In this document: positions 22,762 through 34,487 of the stretch, piece by piece
Layout of the letters: every line of letters starts with the position of its first letter
Position numbering within the stretch: the stretch's first letter is position 1
Source of the DNA: Litsea cubeba
Taxonomy: Eukaryota > Streptophyta > Magnoliopsida > Laurales > Lauraceae
Direction: 5' to 3'
Length of the DNA: 64,000 nucleotides
Assembly: GCA_012931725.1 (NCBI GenBank)
Contig: CM022951.1
Location: 16,705,948-16,769,947, forward strand
Notes under the pieces: model-generated
What the model was told of the DNA's origin: nothing
The model's input: only the letters and a program-made list of their open reading frames with translations
Database searches by the model: none
Position numbers and translations under genes: made by a program

Positions 22762-23500
22762 TACCTAGAAGGAGTTTTATACGAGATATTTTATCTTTTC
22801 AAAATATAGCAAAATGAATAGAACCAAAGAATCTCAATGGTATTGGAAAATCAAAATGCTGATTGTTCTTCTTCTTCTTTTTATTTGTTGATCAAATAAC
22901 AAAAATCGAACATAAACACCTAGCTAATTCCTCAACCAATCGAGCCAAGGATGGATCCCAGTTGTTTTCTGGAAGAGGGAGATGCCTCACTACTAAACTA
23001 TCAGCGGATTGATTGACAATGGTATATTTCTTTTAGAGTGTATGAAAACATGCACAAACATAGGAAAAAGGTATTTGAAGAACGAGAATAGTTTGTCCGA
23101 GATAAACGGATACCCTTGATAAAAATATTCTCCTCTAGTGAATTGCAGAGGTGGAGACTTGTAATTCAACCCAGTATTTCAATCAGATTACAAATATATG
23201 AGAGTACTGTTCTTTGAGTTTTTTTATAGGGCAAGTTTTGCGCATCAAGTTTAATTTTGCAGCAATTTTCTCATAATTGTTTGTTACCTTTCATGAAAAT
23301 TGTCACCTCTCCCCTTGTTGTTGTGCCATGGTAGTAGATGGTGCATAGGTGATGGATGTAAGGTCACACTCTAGCTGGATCAAGGCCATATATATTCTCC
23401 CTTTCCCTGTGGCTGGTTCTTTCAGAAAATGTCGTAGTTTCAATTATCATTTGTGATGTCTTATGGAAACTCCAGCCGGTTCGATCATAAGATGCTTATA
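22762..23500. other. Intergenic, nothing recognised
   Basis: No supported gene or repeat. A short CTTCTT run (22868-22880) is the only notable feature. Confidence 0.4.
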
Positions 23501-23800
23501 TTATATATTAGATATATTAAAGCAAAGGGGAGGTGGCCTGTGGGGGGTGCCACCTCAGTCCTTAGAAATCTCTCCTTTTAAAGAAATACAAAAGAAAAAA
23601 ACATACAGCCCAACAATTTCCTTAAATCTACTCCATTGAAATCTCAACCCATACAGATTTCCTTAAATCTCCTCCCTTAATCCTAGGTTTAGTTTAATAC
23701 AGTTCTAATCCCTTTCCATCTTATGTCATTGTTGTCTAATCTAAAACTGAAAATCCCTAATTTGTCTCTAACTGCCCCCAATTACATTCTGTAAGGATAA

Positions 23801-24051
23801 GAAAACTAATCTCTTTTGAAAATTCAAAATTATAGAGCTAATAGACCTTTCCTGGGCTCCTTTGATTGCAAGAACATGTAAGGAGTTGTTTGTTTCCACA
23901 CTGTACAAATTGGGGGCATCTCACGAAGAAAACTAATCTCCTTTGAAAATTCAAAATTATAGAGCTAATAGACCATTCCTGGGCTCCTTTGATTGCACGA
24001 ACATGTAAGGAGTTGTTTGTTTCCACATGGTACAAATTGGGGCATCTCACG
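23801..24051 (+). repeat. About 125-bp tandem duplication
   Basis: Two head-to-tail copies start GAAAACTAATCTC at 23801 and 23928 and end GGGGCATCTCACG. They differ at about eight positions by eye. Confidence 0.9.
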
Positions 24052-25054
24052 CCCATCTTCTTCAGCAAACCATCTCCATCTCCCTCATCTCTGCGGTAAC
24101 TCCCATATTCTTCCACAACGTCTTTGATCCAAAAGCTTCCTCTTCTTCCCCATCTACTTCTTCCTCCACTACACCCACCTGTGCACGTCCCTCTCCCTTT
24201 CCTTTCCTTTTCTTCCTTCCCCCACACGGCCACACGTACAGGACCTAAATGTTTGGATACTCGCACTGCCTGCTAACTTAAAATGGAGGGCTGAGGAAAG
24301 TTCATGGGTAGCATTGTCCAAACTCTAGAAGTAAAGTGATTTTTGGACAGTTGCACATGATCTTATATGGTTCACATGCATGCCCAAACCAAGGTTCTTC
24401 AACTGTCAATGATCCAGATCAAGTAAGATTCAAATTAGATATGTGTGTAATTCTTAGTCTTGATTGCTTATTAGATTTATATAAGTCTTAATTTATTAAT
24501 TTCATGTTTGACCTTATGGCTTTTGTAAATTTTACATATCTATGATGCTTCAACATTGGTAATACTATTAGATCTAATGAAATTAAATGTTTTTCTTTTA
24601 GTTGATCATGAAGTGTTAGAGATGGATTATTGGGCCCTTTTTTTTTCTTTTGTGATCTGATTTTTATTATGTATCATTGATTTTTTTTTTATCGGTTAAG
24701 ATTCTATATCAGGGTCCAGCTTTAATTCTATGATCAACCGTTTGGGTCATGGAGTTACTTAATCATACACTAATTAACAGCATAATCACTTGACGCTCTA
24801 CCAACGTTCTACATATAAAAAATGGGACAAAATGAGGTCTAAATTGCCCTATTGTGCTATGATTTTAAATAACATGATGAGACCCATTATACATGGATGA
24901 CCCTAAAAACATATCAAATAAGTGGACACCAGTGGACCCCACTTGAATGATCCACGCACCATCTTTAAAGGTCGAGATAATCTTGAGAAACTAAATTACA
25001 TAATGAGTTTAATCAAGTTCTTAAATTCTAAATATAAAACCACTTTACAGCAAC

Positions 25055-25073
25055 TATATATATATATATATAT
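25055..25073 (+). repeat. (TA)n microsatellite
   Basis: Short AT dinucleotide run inside the Helitron-like region. Confidence 0.8.
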
Positions 25074-25961
25074 GTTCTCTATATAATATTCTCATTGGCT
25101 TGTCTGTCCCATTCTAAAATCATACTCCTCTAACTGAGGACTATAAGTAATTATTTTTTATGCATTTTCTTTAGGTAAGGAGAGGATCTCTACAAATTAA
25201 AAGCTTCAGATGATCAAGAGTTGCTATGTAAGTGGGTCACATGTTGTGGGGCCCACTCCTTTCACTCACATGAAGATGGTTTGCAACACAGATACTGGAA
25301 TACTTGGAAGACTCAAATGATAACATTCTTAAATTGAGAATTAATATGCCTATTTTTTATTTTATGCTAGACAGGTAAGTGATACTACTTTTTTTTTGTG
25401 ATAACCTGCATGCCTTTTGACCTCTACACAGCTGTATGAGATGAGACGCATTAACCTCTTTGGTGTTTCCTGTTTCTCGAGAATTAGTATATCTTATTTT
25501 CTTTCCAATTATAGTTAATAAAAGATTAAGTTTTTATTTATGTTTATTTTTAGCTCGGGCCTTTTCAAATTGATTATGCCTAACAATCCTTTGATTTTTA
25601 AATCTCATGAACATCATACAAATGGAAATACATTACCATGCCATATTGTCACTATGAATATGATCATCTAAATTTTTTGTGTGGCCACACCGTTAGATTG
25701 AACACATGATAGTGTTGTTAGCATTAATATAAGGGTTAATATATTATTATGCATATGACTCATGTTCAGTGATCCCACATAAAATAAAGTGTTATTAGAA
25801 TGATTTTGGTATATTTGCTATTAGAGTGCATATTAAAAACACAAGTCATTTCAAATTATTAGCTAATCATTTTTCAAATATTTATCCTTTTGATATGTGT
25901 TTCCAATTTTTAATATATTTATCTTTTTGGGCCCGGGCTCAGCATGGGCGTTTGTTGCTAG

Positions 25962-26902
25962 TTATATATATTAAAGCAGAGGGAGAGGTGGGTTGTGAGG
26001 GTGCCACCTCATCCCTAAAAAGTATCTTCTTTCAAAGAAATACAAAAGGAAAAAAAAGCAAAAAAAAAAAGGCAAAGCCTTGATAGACTCCTCTCAAACA
26101 AGTCTCAACCCAAATAAATCTCCTCCCTTAATCCTAACAATAGTTATAATATTAAATCTAATCCCTTAAATCTAGATCAGCAACACTGATTCCTACAATC
26201 TCTCATTCCTTACTTAATATACATGGTTATAGAACTAACCTCTCTCCTAAAATCTCTCTCCAAACCTATCATTTAAAATCTCCATTAATTCCTTGAGATT
26301 CCCTTCATCATTGGATGGGCTAATTCTTGAGCACGTGTCAACTTATACATCCCTTGTAATAAGGAACATCTTCTATATTATAAGACAAAAACCAGTCCAA
26401 CCATGTGTCTATTCAGAAAAATCTGAAATTTTGACACTTGGCAGTACTTCTCTTAAACATTTAATACCCTATTAATTAGGGGTTATATTAGTATAACTAC
26501 CCTGACTAACCCCTATTAATTAGTATAAGTAGATATTATATAATATAATTAGAACAATTCAAATTTAAGTGAGGGTCCACAAGGGGTGGGGCCTCACATA
26601 AGGGAAATAAATTCTTTATGTAACTAATAACAAATATATAAATATAAGAACACATTGAACCCATGCTGCTCCAAAATAAGGCCGGGCAGCATGGGTTCGA
26701 TTTGTTCTTATCCAGTTTCATATTAATTTTTTTTTACCAATGAATTCTCTTTATTAAAATTTATTATAATTTTTAGTTAAATTTGCCACAAAATTTAAAT
26801 GATCTTAGTTTATTTTCCTAACCGATCAAAGGGGATCGCAATTTGGTGTAAGAATTTAGTAATATTTTTAGACCCAAGCTTAGCACGGGTCTTTCTTGCT
26901 AG
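25962..26902 (+). mobile_element. Helitron-like element 2, abutting element 1
   Basis: It begins directly after the CTAG of element 1 with TTATATATATTAAAGCAGAG, then GGGAGAGGTGGG...GGTGCCACCTC. It ends with a hairpin GACCC (26871-26875)/GGGTC (26887-26891) and CTAG at 26899-26902. It is about 940 bp and non-coding. It contains a long hairpin at 26645-26710. Head-to-tail abutting copies are known for Helitrons. Lack of any Rep/helicase coding sequence makes it non-autonomous. Confidence 0.65.
26645..26710 (+). repeat. 25-bp-arm hairpin
   Basis: The left arm TAAGAACACATTGAACCCAT... (26645-26669) pairs with the right arm (26686-26710) at 23 of 25 positions around a 16-base loop. It lies about 190 bp before the 3' end of Helitron-like element 2. 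It is too short for a typical miRNA precursor. Confidence 0.8.
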
Positions 26903-27259
26903 TATATATAGTACTCCAATCGGTGAGATGACCATCGTTATTCTGATCGTGATTTAAATTTGATGGTGATTTTAAAGTGGAGGGGATGGCCATTGAAGTA
27001 CAAACTCAATTTGTTAAGCTTCAAATTCATTCCATGTTCTTGTAAATGATTATGCACACCGTACAATTAAGATCAAATTAAGTATATGCTTAAACATCAT
27101 ACAATTGGAAAGACTTCTAGGTTTAATGCAAAAAAGATTCATATCAACATTAATATAAAGGTTAACATGATATTATGCATATGACTCATTTTCACTAATC
27201 TTATAGGAAATAAAGAGTTGTTAGAAATAATTATATTTTTTTTTATAAAAAGAAAATTA

Positions 27260-27622
27260 AGAATCCTCAGAATGACACATCAGCAAGGTCCCACTGTCCA
27301 ATTGGACACCTTGAAGGAATTAGGATATGAGGCTCACCATTAGATGTTACATCATGTGACCCCACCGAGTTATTTTTTCTTTTTTATTAAAGTCATATAT
27401 AATAAATATAAACTACTTATTTATTTTTTTAAAATTTGCTAGGGATTCTCGGAACGACACATCAGCAAGGTCCCACTGTCCAATTGGACACCTTAAAGGA
27501 ATTAGGATATGAGGCCCACTGTTAGATGTTAAATCATGTGACCCCACCAAGTTAGTTTTTCTTTTTTATTAAAGTTATATATATAATAAATATAAACTAC
27601 TTATTTATTTCTGTAAAATTTG
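27260..27622 (+). repeat. About 181-bp tandem duplication
   Basis: Two copies (27260-27441, 27442-27622) share CGACACATCAGCAAGGTCCC-type sequence, TTGGACACCTT, ATTAGGATATGAGGC and a TTATATATAATAAATATAAA-like tail. About a dozen differences by eye, plus a small TA indel. Confidence 0.9.
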
Positions 27623-27704
27623 CTCTTTTCCAATAATATCTAAAAAAAAATCACATATTTCATTATATTTTTTGAGCCCCGATCGAGCACCATACCTCTC
27701 CATT

Positions 27705-28050
27705 TAATTTTGTAAGCTTACGCTTGTGGGGCCCACTCTTGGTCCATCCAAATGGACCAAACACACGACCTCCCTAAATTGCACATGTCCAATAGCTTTT
27801 AGTCAGATTTGGGTTTATTGGACCGTTGGATCGACTGTGTATTGATCCAAATGGATTGTTGACTATTAAACTTTTGGAGCTAGATAAAGATGGTAGAAAC
27901 CACGATTCAGACAAATTTTTTTCCAAAAAGAAGGGTCCCAGAGAGTCATTGAAATGCCCCAATCACCACCCCCATGTGGGTACCCAGGTGGGCACCACCA
28001 TAAACTTGAGCTTACCTTTACCTAAGTTTTAGCAAAGGAAAGCTGCCCCT
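27705..28050. mobile_element. Second, decayed copy of the 22.4-kb Mutator-type MITE
   Basis: It shares the body order of the intact copy: GCTTGTGGGGCCCAC, TTGGTCCATCCAAAT, TTGCACATGTCCA, GACCGTTGGAT, TTGATCCAAATGGATTGTTG-type sequence and an ACTTGAGCTTACC right end. The terminal repeats are eroded and no target duplication is clear. Confidence 0.8.
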
Positions 28051-28272
28051 ATATAGACACATTCATACTTGTGTAATCGTCAATGCTTTTAAATTCAAGA
28101 GGTCATTATGTTATGTAAGTTTACTTCATTTTATATTAAAAAATTCTAATATTCAAAGATAAAAAATTTCTTTCTTTTAGACTTATTTATCTTAATAATA
28201 TTTTAAAATAATTCTTAAAATTTTAATATATTTTTATTTTAGCCCGGGCTTAGCACGGGCGTTTGTTGCTAG

Positions 28273-29483
28273 AGTCTCTTTATATATATTTTGGAATCAT
28301 AATTAAGAGATACATACATTGATCCAAGGTGGGCCAAGTATTACTGGGATTAAATAACACTAGCGTATGGTTTTAAAGTCTCATAATTTATGGCTTTTAA
28401 AGTTAAGATGTTTATACATTCTATTTTATTTTTAAATCTAGAGCTAAAAACGGTTTGATCAGTTCTAAAATGGTATGGGTGCTAATTTAAAGGGGTAGAT
28501 AATAAATTTGTGTGGAGGGATTGAAATGACCATTGGCCTATGTGAAAATAAAAAAAATAGTGCATTTGTGCAACGAAAGGATTGCACATTTTTATTATTT
28601 TTTTTTTGTTAACAATATTGTGTTGTTTGGTGTGATGTATTTTCCTTGCATAGAAGAAAAAAATGAATCATTTTTCCTTAATAGAGAGGCCTTTGATTTT
28701 CTACAAAAATACAAAATCTCATTCTTATAAGGAAATAAAAATCTGCATAATCTAGAATCCTCTTGTTTGCACAAACAAGTCCAAATGGGGTGGCTTTGTT
28801 TTCTTGGGCTTTCAAATTATCAATGGGTAACAAAAACTTGAATGCATTTCTTATTACTAATATTATATATATTAACAAAATTCTCTTTTCTATATCTCTT
28901 TTAGTAATTATTGTTGTTATTTATCACAACTCCAGAGTCTCCCAGACGAAGGTCAGATCTTACCTGATTGAACTTCTTTCCATTTCTCTCAGGCAGATTA
29001 CTAAACCTTTTTTTGGTAGACCTTTGCACAACTTTTGCCATTCTTTGCTTATTCTTGAATAAGGATCTTTTAGGCCTCTAATTGGTAGGCCTCTGTTTTC
29101 TGTTTTGGCCTCTATTTAGAAGTCCTATGTTTTTGTTTTCCTTTTTCTATTGTATTGCTTCCTCTTTTTGGGGCTTCCAGCCTTTTCCCTTCCCCCTTTC
29201 TCTTTTTATAATACAATTTACCCTTTAGCAAAAAAACAAAGATAATTATTGTTGTTATTATTATTTTTATGTTGTTGTTGAATGGATTTTTTAGATTTAT
29301 CTTTGTAATAGTTTATTGTTGATGTTGACCACTTGTATTTGTGATTGAAGGTGTGTTGACTGTTTTATATAAATATACATGAATATATTCTTATATGTGT
29401 ATAATTAAATTTGATATCTCATAAATTCAAAAAGTAATATCTGACCTTTTGCCCTGGGCTAAGCAATGGGGCGTTGTTACTAG
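28273..29483 (+). mobile_element. Helitron-like copy interrupted by a LINE fragment
   Basis: The 3' end is GCCC (29451-29454)...GGGC (29469-29472), GTTGTTA, CTAG at 29480-29483. Sequence from about 28605 to 28921 and 29243 to 29483 is a close paralogue of 31377-31888, so both belong to one family. A 321-bp LINE 3' fragment is inserted between the two parts. The 5' end of this copy is not recognised. Confidence 0.55.
28922..29242 (+). mobile_element. 5'-truncated L1-type LINE 3' end with 17-bp target duplication
   Basis: Flanked by a perfect 17-bp direct repeat TAATTATTGTTGTTATT (28905-28921 and 29243-29259). The 3' part reads CTTTTTATAATACAATTTAC then TTTAGC and an A-rich tail (29229-29242), like the 3' end of plant L1 elements. 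The paralogous locus at about 31650-31675 has the site without the insert. No reverse transcriptase sequence remains. Confidence 0.85.
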
Positions 29484-31888
29484 TTATATATATTAAAGCA
29501 AAGGGAGAGATGGGCTATGAGGAGTGCCACCTCATCCTTAAAAAGTCTCTCATTTCAGAAAATAAAGGAAAGAGAGAGGTGGGCTGTGAGGGATGCAGCC
29601 TCAGCACCCAATTATTCTCCTTTCAGAAAAATCACTTAGAAAATAGTAAGGGAGCCTTTGCCTTTCAAGTGGGGCCTTGCTTGGTGCCTCTCTCAATCTC
29701 CTAAAATCTCTCCCTTCATCAAAGCCTAAAATCTCTCTCTTTATTAAGAGAAAAGAGATCCATTCCACATGGTTTGCATCCCCTAAAATCTCACTCCCTA
29801 TTCCAATACTTCCTAAAATCTCTCATTCTAATGTGGTAAGGTTCCTGTAACTGATCTTCTTATTAGTGCAACTTTCCTTTTTTTCTCAGAGTGGGCCCCA
29901 CTAATGGAGGGACGCAAGCCGGTTGGCCGTTGTCTATTTTTTTAATAGATGCAAATCAATTAGTGGGCCCCGAACATTTAACAGGGTCCTACGGTCCCAA
30001 CTAAATTGTTGAGATATTTGATCAAGACTTTGTATATGGATTATGGACCCGTATCTTTTAATTTCCATATATATAATATTAAGCAATAATCATGAAGGAC
30101 TTGTATCCCATTATAGACGTCTCGATACAATACAAAGATTAATATGGTAAATGATTTATTATTATTATTATTATTATTAACCATCTGATTTCATGGGCAT
30201 GCTTGGCCCACCGCTACAATCAAACCACATAGCTTCTCTAATGTCCCACACATGGCATACATGTATGTACGTGAACAATAAAATGGTCGTAGACTGTGCA
30301 GTGCCATCAACAAAGCCTCTGGTGAGGTGGCTGGGAAGAACAATGTCCAAACTACTGGGTCCCATGTATACAAGATTTGATCATGTGGTCTCTGATTAAA
30401 TTATGCCTTTTATCAGATCAATCGTCATGATCAAATTGTAGCCATTGAAAAATAAAATCGTTATTATCATTCAATAAAATTTGGAACACGTGTCACAATA
30501 CAATGATCGTAGTGTGCGGTGGGTGAGATCTAACCGTATGATCGCAATTAGATGGCAATCTTGGCCCACCCATCATGTGTCTTAGAGAAACTATTTTTGA
30601 AACTCACAAGAATGCTCCCTCCACCTCAAAATTTATCTAAAATATTATATTTAAATTATTATGCCCATCTTCAATTTTTCTATTTTAATATTATAAATAA
30701 TTCTGTAATTTAAAAACTTGACAACAACTAGCTTATAGCATATTTCTTTTTCTTCTTTCTAAAAATCACAGGAAAAGTAAAAATGGGTGGAGATTTATAA
30801 TTTTGAATTTGGTTTGTAGGTTTTGTAAGTTTATTTTAATTTTTTTTCTTTTTTATGTAGAATCTTGATGCATCGAATATCGATGATGATAGAAAAATAG
30901 ATTTGTTTCTCTTAAAGAATTTTATTTGTTTCTCCTTTCTCTTTTCTATCTTAAAATATTTTCAGAAAAACTTTAAATTTTAATAATATTTTTCTTTTTG
31001 GGACCGGGCTTATCACGGGCCTTTTTCTCCAAAAAAATCTCTTTATCCCTATCATCTATCTCATAAAGTCTCTCAATCAATATCCCCTAAAATGTCTCTA
31101 TTTTGCTATAGTTATTATCTCTCTCAACACTATCTATCTTCCATCCTCTCAAGATTGTCATATTTTTATTTTAATATTTGGGGCCCACCTCTCTACAATT
31201 TACACTGATAGATTTTTCATTAAAAATATCATTTTCTTTTAGTTTCCAAATACAGCTCTACTCTATTCAAAGATTGTCACATGTGAACAAAAATCAGACC
31301 CGACCTTCTGGTAGACCACCTCATGGATGGGCTTGCGATAAAAATGTTTTGGGGTTGGAGTGTTTTTGGTTGAATATGTTGTTTGGTGTGACGTATTTTC
31401 CTTACAAAGAAGATAAAAATTAATCATTTTTCCTTAATAGAGAGGACTTTGATTTTCTACGAAAATACAAAATTCCATTCTCATGAGGAAATAAAAATCT
31501 GAATAAACTATAATCCTCTTGTTGCAAAAACAAGTCGAAATGGAGTGGCTTTGTTTTATTTGGCTTTGAAATTAGCAATGGGTAACAAAAACTTGAATGC
31601 ATTTCTTAATACTATATATTAACAAAATTCGCTTTTCTATATCTTCTTTAGTGATTATTGCTGTTATTATTTTTTTATTTTTTTGTTGAATGGATTTTTT
31701 AGTGTTATCTTTATAATAGTTTATTTTTGATGTTGACCACTTGTATTTGTGATTGAAGATGTGTTGAATGTTTTTATATAAATATGCATGTATATTCTTA
31801 TATGTTTATAATTAATTTTGATATCTCATAAATTCAAAATGTAATATCTATTTTTTGCTCCGGGCTAAGCACGGGGCATTATTGCTAG
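29484..31888 (+). mobile_element. Helitron-like element abutting the previous copy
   Basis: The 5' side TTATATATATTAAAGCAAAG starts right after a CTAG (29480-29483), followed by GGGAGAGATGGGC...GTGCCACCTCATCC. The best 3' end is a hairpin with CCGGG...CACGGGGC (31858-31877) and CTAG at 31885-31888. A second 3'-like hairpin without CTAG (about 31001-31022) and a second 5'-like segment (AAAGAGAGAGGTGGGCTGTG, about 29570-29589) suggest further nested copies. Non-coding. Confidence 0.55.
30156..30179 (+). repeat. (TTA)8 microsatellite
   Basis: Uninterrupted trinucleotide run inside the Helitron-like region. Confidence 0.95.
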
Positions 31889-31964
31889 TTAGAATACATA
31901 AGAATTGAAATGTATGATCATCAAGTAATCTTTTCTTTTACGGAAATAGAATCAAGGGAAGATA

Positions 31965-33019
31965 ATGGGGTGTTTGGAAACAAGACATTTTAGGAGATTT
32001 TGCTATATTATCTACTAGTTTAGAATGTAATATATTAACCTAAAAAGGAGGTGTTTGGATAACTTAGAAAGTATCTTATAATATCTCACTTTCTTCCAAA
32101 ACCTTCATATTACATTATTCAGGGATATGCTGTATAAAATAATCTTTACAAAATCTTTTTTAAATACGAATGGAGAGTTTGAGTAAAAACCATTGGAGAG
32201 TTCATGAGCAATCATTAATTATAATGGCCCACTATCAGTTTTAACATTTATGAGTCCCACTATTAGATTGGCCCCACAGTGCTTACAAATTTAATGTGGG
32301 GTCCTATAGACATATCACAACTACATAGCTTGTTAATTATCAATATTAGGTGTGTCCTACAAATGTCACTCTCGGTGCTTTCATTGTGATTACTAATATT
32401 AGGTGGGTCCCATACTACCAAAATATACCGGGTCCCACGATTACTGAGATTGAATTGTGTGATTGTAATTATCAATTTGCCATCTTTAAATGGGTCCCGC
32501 TATTTGATAGCTCCCCTAGTGTTAATATGACTTCCAACATCAAATGGGTCCCACAATGATTTCTCAAAAAAAAAAAAAAGCTAGATAGAGTCATTTGTGA
32601 TAATTACCATTAGATGTATTATAGTATAGTTACCAACGTTTTGTGAACCCACCTTAATTAAACAACATTGCTTGGATCTCATGATTTAAATTTAATTATA
32701 TATATATATATATATTTTACAATAGATGGGTCCTACCATGATATTAACACATGTGATTACTGATTAGTGGGTCCTGTGTTAGGTTAATTGATTATATTCT
32801 TTCCATTTCTTATTTGGAACATCATCTTGTGAGTTTTTTTTTTTTTTTTTTATAAATTGTCAAATCAACCGTATGTTAAAATCTGTAAAGATTGGCAAAC
32901 ACCATAAATGACACAATATAATAATATGACACTATTTTATTCTATGATAATGAAATCTTACAATATTTAAATTAAACTTGTTGATATTATATTATGCACT
33001 TATCCAAACACCCCCTAAA
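31965..33019. mobile_element. Non-coding element with GGTGTTTGGATAA terminal inverted repeats
   Basis: The left GGAGGTGTTTGGATAACTTA (32047 on) and the right end, read inward as TTTAGGGGGTGTTTGGATAA (33019 back), are inverted copies. Another related word, GGGGTGTTTGGAAAC, lies at 31967, so two elements may overlap. The body has repeated GGGTCCCAC words (32400-32560), (TA)n at 32698-32714 and a T-run at 32833-32852. No target duplication could be fixed, so ends are approximate. PIF/Harbinger or hAT type is possible. Confidence 0.5.
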
Positions 33020-33029
33020 GAATAAAGAC

Positions 33030-33350
33030 CCAACCATCACCCTAGTAATTTCAAACATAGAAAAGTGAAGGTCCTATCTACCATGGCGGACCTAAGTATT
33101 GTTATGCGGGTGCACGCGCACCCTTGAGATTGGAGAAAACTCCTTAATAATAACTTAAATTTTTTTATTTGGCTTCTTAATTTGACCATTGCCCGTACCA
33201 CCCAAATAAAAATCTTGGGTCCGCCATTGCTATCTACATCTCTACCTTATATCGTCCTTACCCCACCTCTTTAATAAACCTTTGGTAGAGTTCATTTCAC
33301 TATGAATTCTTATAGTTCCTATGTATTTCAATGCAAACAAACACGTTCTA
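33030..33350. mobile_element. Relative of the 10.7-kb MITE, split by a hAT MITE
   Basis: It shares with 10890-11080 the order CCCTAGTAATTTCAAA, ACCTCTTTAATAA, GAGTTCATTT, TTCCTATGTATTTCAAT-like and AAACAAACA. Only the right end is seen; the left part is missing or overlapped by the preceding element. Confidence 0.6.
33082..33229. mobile_element. hAT-type MITE, 148 bp, with 8-bp target duplication
   Basis: Ends CATGGCGGACCTAAG and, inward from the right, CAATGGCGGACCCAAG. A perfect 8-bp direct repeat CTATCTAC flanks it at 33074-33081 and 33230-33237. Non-coding. Confidence 0.88.
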
Positions 33351-33680
33351 AAGAGGTTTCTCTCTCACAAGCTACTTTAGTGTCCTCTGTAACCAAATAT
33401 GATATTAGTGTCCTTTTTGCAAGGAACTACCTCCCTTTCAGCAAATCATGGGACTTCATTCATTCGCTCATGTAACTCCAAAAAAAGACTACTCTTCTAT
33501 TGTTTGATATAGTAAGTTGCAGCCGAAACACACTATTTTTGCATTTGAAATATCCTTAGTTTCTTACTCCCCTACTTCAAAAGAGAAATGGGAATAAACA
33601 AAAAACCAAAAGAAAATAGAGAAACCCAGCAAAAACAAGCAAAAGCAATAATAGAAATCAGATGATAAAGAAAAATGGAG

Positions 33681-33899
33681 GTTGCATTTTGAAGCTCTCT
33701 CTCTTTTTTTTTTTATTACATGAGATGTTAAAGTTTGAATATCCATTGAAGAATTAGATTATCAATCTGATTTCTGTTTGATTTTGCAGGTTGCATTTTG
33801 AAGCTCTCTCTCTGTTTTTTTTTTAATTACATGAGATGTTAAGTTTGAATATCCATCGAAGAATTAGATTATCAATCTTATTTCTGTTTGATTTTGCAA
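33681..33899 (+). repeat. 109-bp tandem duplication
   Basis: Copies begin GTTGCATTTTGAAGCTCTCT at 33681 and 33790 and end TCTGTTTGATTTTGCA. Few differences, mostly in the T-run. Confidence 0.92.
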
Positions 33900-34487
33900 G
33901 GCTCTTTTATTTCAGTTTTTCTTTCTTTTTTTTTTCTTTTTGCTTGTTGGTTTGCATTTCTATATGTTTGCGGAATTATCTCTTCTTCATCTTCCCCTTG
34001 TTGATTCTAACCCGTGTAACACTTACAAAACACCCAATACATCTCATTTCTTGAGAAATATAAATGAAGAAAAAAGCTCTTACAAAAATTGACTCATTTA
34101 GAAATAGATGCTGATTCCTTTTTATACTCCCACCGCACACACGTCAATCATGTAAGGGACAATTATCCTCCTCTATAAACTACGGGAAACTTCCGCATGA
34201 ATATAACTAATTCTACATCTATCCATAATTCTTATCCTTATCTACATGAATCATCCAAGCATGAGGAGCCTTCCGGAACCTACTCTAGAAACAAACTAGA
34301 AACAAACTATTACTAGGTTGGCCCTGCACCCAATCTTCCAATCGATCCAAGACCCATCAGCAATTAGGAACAACAATGCATTATTTTAAGTCTAGCGAGC
34401 CACATCAGACCTGATAAACATGCAATCATTGGATTTAAGTCTGGTCTAAATCTAAGTAGTCTTCTTAATTTTGAGACTTAGTAACTA
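33900..34487. other. Intergenic, nothing recognised
   Basis: T-rich then ordinary AT-rich sequence. No gene or clear repeat seen. Confidence 0.4.

Larger units (their letters stand above)
23503..25961 (+). mobile_element. Helitron-like element 1 (ends paired tentatively)
   Basis: The 5' side reads GATATATTAAAGCAAAGGGG (23511 on), then GAGGTGGCC...GGTGCCACCTC, a subterminal inverted repeat. The 3' side is a GCCC...GGGC hairpin at 25931-25949, then GTTTGTTG and CTAG at 25958-25961. A hairpin followed about 10 bases later by CTRR is the 3' hallmark of Helitrons. The usual 5' TC is not clear. Internal sequence is non-coding and includes a 127-bp tandem duplication. The pairing of this 5' end with this 3' end is inference. 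Confidence 0.6.
26903..28272 (+). mobile_element. Helitron-like 3' end with upstream sequence (5' end not found)
   Basis: Ends with hairpin GCCCG (28242-28246)/CGGGC (28256-28260), GTTTGTTG and CTAG at 28269-28272, the same 3' terminus type as element 1. No 5' AAAGCARAGGG terminus is visible after 26902, so the copy may be 5'-truncated or its 5' part may lie left of a nested element. It contains a 181-bp tandem duplication and a second copy of the Mutator-type MITE. Confidence 0.5.

Noticed and set aside
23838..24266. 142-codon open frame on the minus strand
   Set aside because: Its sequence repeats because the DNA is a tandem duplication; composition is Gly/Arg/Lys-rich and matches nothing recognisable.
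26645..26710. miRNA precursor
   Set aside because: The stem is about 25 bp with a 16-base loop, too short for a plant pre-miRNA, and the flanks do not extend the pairing.
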